A stretch of DNA of 64,000 nucleotides from Sycobia sp. Sy_11 (GCA_018907035.1 JACCIC010000053.1:2344501-2408500); one strand, 5' to 3'. Positions 12,548 to 22,301 are shown, counted from the first letter of the stretch. Notes: generated from the letters alone by a model not told the origin. Made by a program: numbers and translations.

Positions 12548-15500
12548 ATGGCTTCAATTGCATCTATCGAACGTCTTGTGCAACTTTACCGTGAAATTTT
12601 AGAAACTGTGCACATATGTAGTAAAGATGATATTCGTTATTGGCTAGATATGGCTGATTTATCCATAAAGGAAGTGAGGGAAAAAATGGAAGACATTAAT
12701 CTTTCTCGAGGAGAAAAGCAAAAGTGTACCACTTGCTTTGTTAACATTTCGTGTATACAAGCAGGACTTGAATGGTACCTTCATCATGGAGGAAGTCTTA
12801 ACTCTGACGAGACAGAAGCTAATGTGGAATGGCGTGATGTCCAATCTGTGTTTAAAAATCGAATTAAGTCTGGTGTAGTTGTAAATTTGAATCATGTAGA
12901 CATTCTCAGCTTCTTAACTGACGCAGAAAAGATCTTTCAAAATAAGGTAAAAGCATGCTTAGAAGAATTTAGTGCAATCAAAGTAAATTCTGATTTCATG
13001 TCACAGTTTGTCGTACAGAAAAATGGTGAGGAATTGACAGATATGAAATAGTGTACAACACAGAGTGCTACAGTTTACCTGTCCACAGATTTACTGAAAT
13101 GGTTTGAGGAATATATTAGGAATCCTCTTCTTGCACATTTGGAAGAGTTTCAGGTAAAGGATTCAGGATGGACCTTGAAAAGTATTATAAGTCTATGCAT
13201 CAACATGAAAAAATTTTCTCCACACAAGGGCAGATCATATATACCTCTTACGAAGTTCATAATATCCAAGAAGGCATGTGTTAATGTTCGTAATAGTGAT
13301 AATCAGTGCTTTAAATATGCTATACTTTCAGCTTTATATCCTAATGTAATTAATCCTCAAAGGGTCCAAAATTATTATCAGTATACGAATAAATTGAACA
13401 TTCATAATATTGAATTTCCAGTTAAACTGAAAGATGTTGCAAAATTCGAAAAATTAAATATTATTTCTGTAAATGTGTATATGCTTAGAAAGATTGGACA
13501 GAAATATGAGGTAGCACCTTGTCACATTACATCCAATAAGAAGGAGAAACATGTAAACCTTCTCCTCATTCAAGATTACTACATCGATGAATTCGAAGAA
13601 AATAATATTCATGATGATAATGCTAGCTCGCCGAAATACCATTATGTTTGGATTAAAAGTTTGTCCAGAATTTTAAGCTCACAACTGAATAAAGCCTATG
13701 CAAAATCATTTCATTGCGAAAGGTATTTACAAATTTTTTATAATGAAGAGAAGCTGAAAAATCACGAATACTATTGTAAGAATATGAGCGAATGCAGAAT
13801 CAATTTGCCAAATAATTCCAATAACATTCTTAAATTTGAAGAACAGAAAAAGAGTGAGAATGTGCCGTTTGTCATTTATGCAGATTTCGAATGTCTGTTG
13901 CAGCCTACTCAAAATGAGAACGCTTTTCAGCGTCACGAAGCATATAGCATTGGATATTATTTAAAATGTAGTTATGATGACAAATTGTCGGCTTACAAAT
14001 CGTATAGACAGAAGAGTACAGATGACGAGACACCGGTACAGTGGTTTGTTCGTGAACTCAAATCCATTGGAGAGCATATCGATCGACTCTATAAGACACC
14101 AAAACCAATGAATCTGACTGATCTTGAAGAATTACAGTTTCGATGGTCATCTGTTTGTCATATATGTGGCAATAAATTTGAAAAGTATCAACTTCCTGTA
14201 CGAGATCATTGCCATCTTACAGGACGGTATATTTATTAGATTATTTTATAATTTATTCAATATTTTAGATAAAAAGAAAAAAAACAATAATTTTTTTCTC
14301 TCCAGTTTCAGAGGAGCAGCTCATAATTCATGTAACTTGAATTATAAAGACTCGAGGTTTTTTTCCTGTTATTTTTCATAATCTTAATTATGACACACAC
14401 TTTATTTTAAAAGAAATTGGTACGTCTTCGTTGATGAAAGGTCGAGTTTCTCTAATACCCCACAACAAAGAAAAGTATATTTCATTTACAAAGTTCATAG
14501 ATGGTTGTGATGTGAGTTTTAGATTTATTGATTCATGGCGATTTTTACCACCATCTTTAGAAAAATTAGCATCATATCTACAAAATGTACCATTAGCTGT
14601 AAAGGAATTTGAATTAGATGGATTTTCAAATGAAAATATTCATCTTCTTAGGCGGAAAGGTATATTTCCATACGATTTTGTAGATGAATTAGATAAATTA
14701 AACTGTAGAAAACTGCCAGAGAAAAACGAATTTTATAACCACTTAACCGATACACATATTACCGATGAAGACTACATGCATGCTGTTCAAGTATGGGATA
14801 GCTTCAATATCACAACTTTAGGAGAATATTCCGACTTATATTTAAAAACAGATGCTTTACTGTTAGCTGATGTCTTTGAAAGTTTTCGAGAAACATCTAT
14901 TGAAGCCTACGGCTTATGCCCTGTTCACTTTTACACAACTCCCGGCTTGACATTTGCAGCAGCTCTTAAAATGACAAAAGTTAAATTGGAACTTCTAACA
15001 GATATTGATATGTTATTATTCATCGAATCAGGCATTCGAGGAGGAATAAGCCAGTGCTGTAATCGATATGCGAAGGCAAATAATCCGTACATGGATTCGT
15101 CATACGATAAAAACAAGAAAAAAACACTTTTATATTATGATATTAATAATTTATATGGATGGGCGATGGCACAACATCTGCAAACGGGAAAATTTAAATG
15201 GATTGACTATGAATCCAATCCAGATTTTTTCAATGCTCCAGCAGATTCAGATATAGGCTATATTGCTGAGGTATATTTAGAGTATCCTGAAGAAATTCAT
15301 GATGAACATCGTGATTTACCTTTCTGTGCAGAGCATCGTACACCTCCAGGCTCATCGCAGAAGAACTTCTCACTACTTTGGATGATAAGAAAAGATATGT
15401 TATTTACTACCGAACACTCAAACAGGCACTGGATAATGGTCTTCGGCTCAAAAAGGTATATAGAATTTTGAGTTTTGAGCAAAAACCATGGCTTAAACCA

Positions 15501-15892
15501 TACATAGAGTTGAATACAGAAAAGAGGAAACGAGCAAAGAATGAATTTGAAAAACTCTTTTACAAACTTTTAATTAATGCAGTTTATGGAAAATGCATCG
15601 AGAGAGAAAGATCTCGTGTGGATGTACGATTAGTGAATAAATTTACAGGTCGATATGGAGCAGAAGCACGTATAGCTTTACTCAATTTTCATAGCTGTGC
15701 AATTTTCGATGAAAATTTGGTTGCCATACAGCTCAAAAAGACAAGTGTTACAATTAAAAAACCTATATACGTTGGTCTTTGCATTCTGGACTTATCGAAG
15801 ACACTAGTTTATGATTTTCACTACTCTTATATGAAAAAGGGAGTGGAAGAAAAATGTAAACTGCTATATACTGACAATGATGTTGAAATATT
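12548..15892 (+). pseudogene. polB: Protein-primed type B DNA polymerase, broken and C-terminally truncated
   Basis: This would replicate the element from protein-primed ends. The ATG at 12548 is preferred because it opens the long frame; later segments have no upstream ATG. Visible in order: an N-terminal region with SPHKGRSYIPLTKF; exonuclease motif I (YADFEC, about 13875); a zinc-finger/HNH-like block CHICG...DHCHLTG (about 14157-14224); the polymerase N-terminal core; motif A region DINNLYGWAM (about 15140); motif B KLLINAVYGK (about 15565); motif C region YTDND (about 15865). Breaks are an in-frame TAG at 13049-13051, a 79-bp GT-AG intron-like insertion at 14227-14305, a frameshift at the T7 run 14358-14364, a frameshift near 15350-15362, and loss of everything after motif C near 15885. 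Family identity is firm; the copy is non-functional. Confidence 0.92.
14227..14305 (+). other. Intron-like insertion in the polymerase gene
   Basis: The 79-bp segment starts GTATATTTAT and ends in a T-rich tract plus CTCTCCAG. Its removal keeps the reading frame exactly across the zinc-finger block. It contains stop codons in the polymerase frame. It may be a true spliceosomal intron or an insertion that chance made removable. Confidence 0.6.
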
Positions 15893-16560
15893 TTCGACTC
15901 TTCGATGAGCGTATAGATCCATCTTTGCTATGTTTTTTCCGGTGAGCACTTGTTGCTTCCAGAATACTGCGATAATTATCACGATCTGCTGAACTTATCA
16001 GTGTGTCGTCTGGTTCTTTTTTTATGAGTAGCTCCATTAGTCCATTACTTTTAGGATAAGTTAAATCTTTCACTTTTATTTTATTATCATCAAATTTAAT
16101 TTCAGAATCACCAAGCATGTATGCTCCTCCAATATTTTTTACTCCATATATGTTATCAGATTTACTGCGGCTTTGATCTAAAATATTGGTTTTATCACTG
16201 TTTTCGTGCATCGATTTAAATGTTGAATTCATAATTGAGTTGTCCAATGAGGCAAAATCATCATCGGAATCAAAATCTTTTATGAAGCTGAGCGAATATT
16301 ATTATCTAACATAAAACTTAATTTCTTTCGAGATGTAGTTGCCTTTTTAATCCTGTAATCATCCGAAATGAGATTAGAAGATTGTAAATTTTTTGATTCG
16401 ACAAGCTTTTCAAGGGGTGTAATGACTGATTTCAATGTATCACCTACAACTTTTTCGAGATTCTCTCTCTCCTGTTTCAATAATGCCGACTTTTTTCTAA
16501 TGGTTTTACAAGCTTGCAAGAGCTCCCTAAGGATATTTTTTCTTTTTCAAATTCCGACAT
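15860..16560 (-). pseudogene. Polinton-associated coiled-coil protein, broken
   Basis: The antisense frame starts with an ATG at 16560 (MSEFEKEK). It shifts within an A-rich run near 16537, continues as a lysine/glutamate-rich, probably coiled-coil segment (16519-16280), shifts again near 16260, then continues through 16247-15864 with YGVKN, GGAYMLGDS and GLMELLIKKEP blocks. I associate these blocks with a conserved Polinton protein of unknown function in insect elements, from memory and without a search. It is convergent with the polymerase and its 3' end is lost at the same junction near 15885. Its role in the element is not known to me. Confidence 0.7.
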
Positions 16561-16606
16561 GATGTCGTGTTGCTGTGCAAAATTGAACTGAGTCATTAAG
16601 ATTTTT

Positions 16607-17227
16607 TTAATTTCTTTTTATTGCAAAGCAGTCAAAGCCTTTTCTGTATCTTCCATTATCCATCGCTCTATCTTTGTCAATAACAACAAATCCATATTTA
16701 TCATTTTTCCAGCATTCAGAACAAAGATTTCGAAAGTCATTAAAAGTCAGATCAGTATTGACATGATCATCATAAATATGTTTTAAATTCACATCATCTT
16801 GGCGATAAATTACTAACATATTAATATTATCACTAATAAGATGTTTTGGAATATGAGCATATGATTGGCATAGGTAGAAGTAGTCTACACTTTTATGTCT
16901 CCCCATGCAGAAAAATGATATTACAGATTCATGTTCACTAAACGGCAGATATGTCACACCTTCAATAGGTTCTAAAATTTTTCGCAGAAATTGATACATT
17001 GGCTGATTTAACGATTTTGAATAAGCATACACATTCTCGAATCTAAGGCCGTTGGGATGAGTGATTAAAGCTAATAAGCTATTTGTTTTCCCGCAGTTTG
17101 ATGGGCCGCAGAATACTGCTCGTATACTATCTGGTAGTAACTTACCATGCCGCCTTTTCCTTTTTTTCTCGATTCCAAAATCAAAGTTGTTGATGGGGAG
17201 TTTGATTGTTTGCTCAGTGAAATCCAT
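16607..17227 (-). CDS. Packaging ATPase (A32/FtsK-HerA type) with internal deletion
   Basis: An open frame of 206 residues from ATG at 17227 to TAA at 16607. It shows a Walker A motif GPSNCGKT (residues 41-48) behind a hydrophobic strand (AVFC). C-terminal blocks include FCMGRHK, IPKHLI, IYRQDDVN and a terminal RKGFDCF. In this family the ATPase pumps DNA into capsids. The expected Walker B segment (hydrophobic strand plus acidic pair) between residues about 103 and 104 is missing, and flanking family blocks are abruptly joined near 16918, so an in-frame deletion is likely. The frame is open but the enzyme is probably dead. It is divergent from the phospholipase gene with 97 bp between the starts. 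Confidence 0.85.
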   Translation of the reverse strand: MDFTEQTIKLPINNFDFGIEKKRKRRHGKLLPDSIRAVFCGPSNCGKTNSLLALITHPNGLRFENVYAYSKSLNQPMYQFLRKILEPIEGVTYLPFSEHESVISFFCMGRHKSVDYFYLCQSYAHIPKHLISDNINMLVIYRQDDVNLKHIYDDHVNTDLTFNDFRNLCSECWKNDKYGFVVIDKDRAMDNGRYRKGFDCFAIKRN

Positions 17228-17324
17228 GTTCCCGTGACTAAGTCAAATATATCATTGAACGATGAAAATATATAAATGCATGTTTTATAGTTTTTTAAAA
17301 GCAGTTATAAAATAGTAGTCGAAG
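17228..17324. promoter_or_regulatory. Divergent promoter region between ATPase and phospholipase genes
   Basis: A 97-bp A/T-rich gap between two opposite start codons. TATA-like elements include AATATATAAATG near 17267 and TTATAAAAT near 17306. Promoter activity is inferred from layout. Confidence 0.4.
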
Positions 17325-18113
17325 ATGATTGTTCATAAATCTCGAAAACAGTCGAAACGTGGCGGAAGATTACTCGATAGAGTAATCAACAATTTGCCGT
17401 TTGAAATGCCTCTTCCTGGATATCAATACTGTGGTCCAGGAACTAAATAAAAGAAGCGAATAAAAAGAGGTGATTCAGGAATTAATCCGCTTGATCAGGC
17501 ATGTAAAGAACATGACATGCAGTATGCCAATAAAAGCAGTAATCGTAATATTGCTGATATGAAGCTTGCTGATAAGGCTTGGCAGCGGGTTAAAGCAAAT
17601 GATTCTACTCTTGCTGAGAAAGCCGCTGCTCTAGCTGTTGCAAGTGCTATGAAATTAAAGGCAAAAACTGGAATGGGACTAAAATTCAGCAAGTTGGTTA
17701 TGGCAGCGAAAAAATCATTAAAAGCAAGCAAAAATTCGCACAAAGTCATTCAATCTACATTAAAGGGTGCTCGTCAAGCTGTTAAGAACAATGGTGGAAA
17801 AAAGAAAGTTATTGTTCCATGTGTTCTACCACTTCCATCTAAAATTGGTGGAGTTCTTTCATTTCTTATACCACTATTTACAGGACTCAGTGCAACTGGT
17901 GCTTTAGCAGGAGGTGCTGCTGGAATAGCAAAAGCAGTAAATAGTGCTAAAGCTGCACACAAAGATTATGAAGAAAGTAAGCGACATAATAAGACGATGG
18001 AAGCTATTGCTTTAGGTAAAAGTCTCTATCTTATGCCATATAAGCATGGAATGGGGTTATTTCTGAAACCGCATATCGGACATGGACAAGTTAAAAAAAA
18101 AACTTCGATTTAA
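17325..18113 (+). pseudogene. Phospholipase A2-like virion protein with premature stop
   Basis: The frame opens at ATG 17325 after a TATA-like element. It encodes a basic N-terminus (HKSRKQSKRGGR) and then the hallmarks of a parvovirus-type secreted phospholipase A2 domain: a calcium-loop-like YCGPGT near 17428-17445 and the catalytic pair in KEHDMQYA near 17506-17527. An in-frame TAA at 17448-17450 separates the two; the frame then stays open to 18113. Later parts are lysine/alanine-rich, with a hydrophobic glycine/alanine segment near residues 185-210 (TGLSATGALAGGAAG) that could insert into membranes. In related viruses such domains breach the endosome during entry. The stop at 18111 follows a ten-A run at 18093-18102, where the frame probably once continued into the protease. 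Confidence 0.8.
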
Positions 18114-18473
18114 CTTTGCCAAATCGTGCATTATCAGATTATGATCTTATGAAATATGCACGTATATTAAAAATTCCATATTTTTCGAGGCGTTTTCATG
18201 AGAAATAATCTGCCTCATAATGGTCCATGGTACAATGAATCTGCTATTGTTAATCTTGATGATTCACAGAATAAAGGTACTCATAGGGTGTCTTATCGAA
18301 AGAGAGGTTCTGATGTAATGTACTTTGACAATTTTGGTGATTTAAGACCTCCCATAGATCTCATGAAATATTTCAATGTAAATGAAATAAAATACAACTA
18401 TAAAAGATATCAGAAGTTCGATTCAATTAATTGTGATCACCTTTGTCTTCATTTTTTAACCGATAGTCTATAA
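18114..18473 (+). pseudogene. Adenain-like cysteine protease, 5' frame broken
   Basis: A 91-codon open frame from 18198 to 18473 carries protease features: GTHRVSY with the candidate catalytic histidine, VMYFDNFG with the acidic residue, then Q before NCDHLC with the candidate nucleophilic cysteine. Upstream, 18103-18182 encodes a related segment in another frame (LPNRALSDYDLMKY), shifted at the T5 run 18181-18185 and again at the A10 run 18093-18102. Adenain-type proteases mature Polinton and adenovirus capsids. The arrangement suggests a fusion with, or immediate continuation of, the phospholipase frame. The residue after the cysteine pair and the tryptophan usual after the histidine differ from what I expect, so activity is doubtful. 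Confidence 0.75.
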
Positions 18474-18519
18474 AGAAGGACTTGATTGTCTAAATTTAAT
18501 CATTCTCGGTCAATCAGTC

Positions 18520-19206
18520 ATGGAAGATAGTTTCACTTTGACTCTCTCAGGCAGATCTTCTGTTTTAGAAGCTGATTATTTTCCCTCTATTGAACTCGCA
18601 AAGCATAAAAAATTTGCTTTAGGCTTAGTCGAACTGTTAACCTTTAACTCAATTCCGAATATTGACAATACAAATAATAAACTACATTTGCAGTGGGACG
18701 TGGTTACTATTTCCACCGGTAGTTACGAGATTAACGATATCCATCAATTTTTATCAACCACATTAAAATCCAAAGTAATTGATTTTTCCTTGAAAGCCAA
18801 TAATAACACATTTAAAAGTGAAATAAAGTGCAGTGTTCCATTAGATCTTAGTCCTCAAACATCGATAGGTAGTCTTCTCGGCTTTACTCCTCGTATTCTC
18901 AAGGAAAATACTGAGCACAGTTCTGATTTACCAGTGAAAATATTGAAAATCAACGCACTCAGAGTCGAGTGTAATATTACTGCGGGAGCTTTCATTAACA
19001 ATGAAAAGGTTCATACCATTCATGAATTCATTCCCAGAGTTCCTCCAGGATATAAAATCATTGAAGTTCCATCTCATATTATATATCTACCACTGAGTGT
19101 TAAGTCTATAGATCATCTTCAAATTCGAATAGTCGATCAAGAGGGAAATTTGGTTAATTTTCGAGGAGAAGAAATTACTATTAGACTTCATATCAAATCT
19201 ATATAA
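18520..19206 (+). CDS. Minor capsid (penton-like) protein of the Polinton
   Basis: An uninterrupted 228-residue frame from ATG 18520 to TAA 19204-19206. It has the look of a single-jelly-roll penton protein: alternating beta-rich segments, a mid-region STGSYEINDI, and C-terminal blocks TIHEFIPRVPPGYKI and LRIVDQ-like IRIVDQEGNLVNFRGE. It lies between protease and major capsid genes, the usual virion-gene cluster order. It is one of only two uninterrupted frames of useful length in the element. Assignment is by motif memory, not a search. Confidence 0.8.
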   Translation: MEDSFTLTLSGRSSVLEADYFPSIELAKHKKFALGLVELLTFNSIPNIDNTNNKLHLQWDVVTISTGSYEINDIHQFLSTTLKSKVIDFSLKANNNTFKSEIKCSVPLDLSPQTSIGSLLGFTPRILKENTEHSSDLPVKILKINALRVECNITAGAFINNEKVHTIHEFIPRVPPGYKIIEVPSHIIYLPLSVKSIDHLQIRIVDQEGNLVNFRGEEITIRLHIKSI

Positions 19207-19251
19207 TGGGGATAGTTTATAATTCTATAGCACGCATATAAGTTCTCCACC

Positions 19252-19428
19252 ATGTCAGTCGACAATCAGTCAATTGAAGAATTTGAGACCGTTAACACGG
19301 AAGAGCATTCAGTTCCTCCAAAGTTTGGGTTTAAAAGTTCGTGGCAAAAATTCACTTGTATAATTTTCTGCTGCTTCTTGAAAAATGGACGAAATTCTAA
19401 AAATTCAATCAGGTGTCCTGTTCGATGA
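19252..19428 (+). CDS. Short ORF overlapping the start of the major capsid gene
   Basis: ATG at 19252 opens 58 codons ending TGA 19426-19428, overlapping the capsid ATG at 19385 in a different frame. The product is acidic at first, then has TCIIFCCFLK. It may be a small real gene, the remains of a capsid N-terminal extension, or chance. I do not recognise it. Confidence 0.25.
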   Translation: MSVDNQSIEEFETVNTEEHSVPPKFGFKSSWQKFTCIIFCCFLKNGRNSKNSIRCPVR

Positions 19429-20640
19429 GTCAATTGCTCATTACCAAATCCACGCACATCAGCCATACACAGCACTAAGCTTTGATAACAATAACGAAAT
19501 TCGTATTTCTATCCAACATCAAGATTTGTGTCTTCTACCATCACGAAGTTCTATCCATATTACTGGAAAGTTTAAAAAAACTGATGGCAACTTGCCTATG
19601 AAATCTAGATTTGTTAACAATGCTATTTGTCATCTTTTTGATGAAATTCGCTATGAAATTAATGGAGTAGAAATAGACAAACGTAAAAATATCGGATTAA
19701 GTAGTGTGGTGAAAGGGTGGACTTCGTTTATTATCAATGAGACTCTTATGCTTGAAAATGCAGGCTGGCTTGGCAATGAAGAAGCGTCGAAATCTCTGAT
19801 GGATAAACAAGGAAACTTTTACATTGCTATTCCACTGAGTATGATTTTGGGCTTTGCAGAAGATTACAAAAAAATAGTAGTTAATATGAAGCATGAACTT
19901 ATTCTCATAAGATCAAGATCGAATATTAATGCAATAATCCACGAAGGTACTACAGTTGGTAATAATATTATATATGAAGAATGTGACATAAATAAAATGT
20001 GACATAAATAAGCAAGATTGAATGGCTAATGCCTTATATCATTGCATCTGATAAACAATAAATACAACTTTTAAATTTTATTGGCAAGGATAGTCCTATC
20101 TCAATGTGTTATCGTTCATGGGAACTATTTGAATATCCTGTTCTACCAAGCGTTAATAAACATATCTGGACAGTGAAAACTTCCAATCAATTGGAAAAAC
20201 CTCGTTTTATCATTCTTGGCTTACAGACGAAGAAAAAAAATGAACTTGCTGCAAATGCAAGTCGTTTTGAACATTGTAATATAAGTAATGTGAGGCTTTT
20301 CTTAAATTCACAATATTGTCTATATAATAATCTAAATCTTGACATTGCTAATAATCAATATGCTCTACTCTATGATATGTATGCAAATTTTCAAAAAACA
20401 TACTATGCAAGAGATCCTCAACCACTCCTTACAAGGACAAACTTTTATTTCAATGAACCACTCATAGTTATCGATTGTTCGCGACAAAATGAATCTATAA
20501 AGAACGCTCCTGTAGATGTGCGGCTAGAAATTGAGGCAAGAAATAACTTCCCAAATAATACTACAGCTTATTGTTTGATCTTGCATGACCGCATCGTTCA
20601 GTATAATCCAATAAGCGGAGATGTAAGAAAGATTATTTAA
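19385..20640 (+). pseudogene. Double-jelly-roll major capsid protein, broken
   Basis: The N-terminal frame runs from ATG 19385 (MDEILKIQSG) to 20002 with blocks IQHQDLCLLPSRSS and YEINGVEID. A 16-bp direct duplication (19981-19996 repeated at 19997-20012) shifts the frame. A further in-frame TAA sits at 20059-20061, after which the frame is open to 20638-20640 with blocks RSWELFEYP, NASRFEHCNI, YALLYDMYANFQ and HDRIVQYNPISGD. I recognise this as the Polinton double-jelly-roll capsid found widely in insect genomes. It would form the hexameric capsomers of a virion. The last 12 codons lie inside the right terminal repeat. Confidence 0.9.
19981..20012. repeat. 16-bp tandem duplication causing a capsid frameshift
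   Basis: The unit ATGTGACATAAATAA(A/G) occurs twice in succession. Its length is not a multiple of three, which explains the frame change in the capsid gene. Confidence 0.85.
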
Positions 20641-20958
20641 ATAGCCAATGGATAATATTACGAAGCGAAACTCTTAAAATTATTCTATTAGTCCTCCATT
20701 AGCAACCAACAGAAAAAAAGCAACTAAAAAGTAGAATTAATAGCTATAGGCATAATGGCACATTTCAAGGCGCACTGCCCGCTCCTCCAGGCACCTCTCG
20801 ATTCGAAAGGTACCTTGAGTAATTCGTGGGTGTGACGTCGGACGGGATACTGGTACAATTTTGAGGAGTGAGAGTGTGCCAGAATGAATGTATACGTTCT
20901 GGAACAGTTTTGCTGTGCCAGAATGCCTATGTGCCAGTATGCCTATAGCCTATCTACT
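20605..20958. repeat. Polinton right terminal inverted repeat
   Basis: Reverse complement of the left repeat 10694-11050, ending ...CCTATCTACT. It overlaps the final 12 codons and stop of the capsid gene. Confidence 0.93.
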
Positions 20959-20964
20959 CTTGTA
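20959..20964. repeat. Right target-site duplication CTTGTA
   Basis: Exact copy of 10688-10693, directly after the right terminus. Confidence 0.9.
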
Positions 20965-21531
20965 TATAATGCAATATAATAAAATACGTTAATGCTTTTC
21001 CTATCTTTCTATAGTTACCACTAGTGTTCTTCGATGATCTCTAATTCCCACTGGTTCTCACCGGTGTTTTTTAGTTCTTTCTAGTTTTTACTCGTATTTT
21101 CAATTATTCTCCCTCAGCTTTTTGTATAATCAATATTAAATTAAATATAGTATAATTAATACAATATAATCAATATCAAATTAAATAGCTAGCCTTAATA
21201 TAAAATATTAAGGCTAGCTCCTTAATCATACGGACCTTCAATCAATCACAGCAATAAAATCTATACATTTTATCCATATAGGTACCAATGAATTTTTTAC
21301 TTGAAATGCCAAATTCGATTATTATATATAGCCTTTCGGAAAACTATTTTGCAGATAGTTCTGATATTTCTTATCGCAATGTGTTAAGATTAAATACGAT
21401 TTTAAAGCTTTTAATAAAATTGTTATCGGTAATACTATGGAATTCATTGTTTACAGAATCCTTGATAACTCTAATGAAATATAATTATATGAGATTGCTC
21501 TAGATAACTAATTATATATTTTATTTCGTAG
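20965..21531 (+). promoter_or_regulatory. Region between Polinton and copy 2, with hairpin and splice acceptor
   Basis: Holds a perfect hairpin at 21187-21219 and ends in a splice acceptor TATTTCGTAG (AG at 21530-21531) aligned with the 5' UTR acceptors of the other copies. No first exon or donor was found in this short space, so the first exon probably lies left of the Polinton. Confidence 0.4.
21187..21219. repeat. Perfect 14-bp stem, 5-base loop hairpin
   Basis: AGCTAGCCTTAATA, loop TAAAA, then the exact inverse TATTAAGGCTAGCT. Confidence 0.9.
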
Positions 21532-21552
21532 CCTACTATCCGAGAGAAAAAG

Positions 21553-22301
21553 ATGTCATCTGTATATGCAATATTAATTATTGCTACTTTATGCCGTACT
21601 TTGGAAGTATACTCTAATCCGACAATTTCGACAAACTTCTATGATTTCCCGGATCGGAAACTGGTGATCGGAAAGAATCATCTTAATGGCACAAGATTGG
21701 TTTATGCACTGTGCGTAATGGGCTCTTATCACCGTACAGCTTGGTGTAGAGTAATACTTGATGGAGACGCATTTAATGGGACAGAGCAATTGTATTTCTG
21801 TGACGTGAATTTAACAGCAATATGGGCAAATGGAAGAATTGAACTTTTAGGAATAGATCTTTGGGGCACTACTAAGGCCATCTTTACATGGCAGGAATTA
21901 GAGAATAATAATATATGGTCACAAGTCAGAATAGAAACTCTATATATGGACAGATGCGAAGTATCAGTACAAACAGTGATAGTTGATAATCGGGAAGACT
22001 TCAAAACCCAATTATTTATTATTCCATCTACGAATAAATACATTGTGGGGTTTGAGAATAGGTTTCTCTGTGGTAATACTTTGTGTAAAATGACCGTGTA
22101 CGAAAATGGCTGGGCCAGCCTACCAGAAACTTGGTTTATTAGTTCTGATTTCATCTATGCTCTGCAAGGAACTGAGTTCGAGTCTAATGTTCTTTTAGTC
22201 AGCGGTCACGTATATGGATGTGTAAAATATTCTATGGTGATGGACAGTAGTAAGTTATTCCACTAGTTTTTACGTTATGTATGGGTTTTCAATGTCGTTA
22301 A

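Larger units (their letters stand above)
10694..20958 (+). mobile_element. Polinton/Maverick (adintovirus-like) element, decayed, 10,265 bp
   Basis: The element is bounded by inverted repeats of about 355 bp that begin AGTAGATAGGCTATAGG, and by the 6-bp duplication CTTGTA. The AG terminus, 6-bp duplication and gene set all fit the self-synthesising Polinton class. Gene order is: type B DNA polymerase (+), coiled-coil protein and packaging ATPase (-), phospholipase A2-like protein with adenain-type protease (+), minor capsid protein (+), major capsid protein (+). No integrase frame was found, and 10.3 kb is short for the class, usually about 15-20 kb. Internal deletions are visible in the polymerase and ATPase. 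The right end lies 573 bp before the 5' UTR acceptor of family copy 2. The element cannot now be autonomous. Confidence 0.93.

Noticed and set aside
15864..15908. Polymerase C-terminal residues VEIFSTLR
   Set aside because: They are read from the antisense gene beyond the deletion junction and are not polymerase sequence.
17495..17962. Antisense frames over the phospholipase gene
   Set aside because: Shadows of an alanine/lysine-rich coding sequence.
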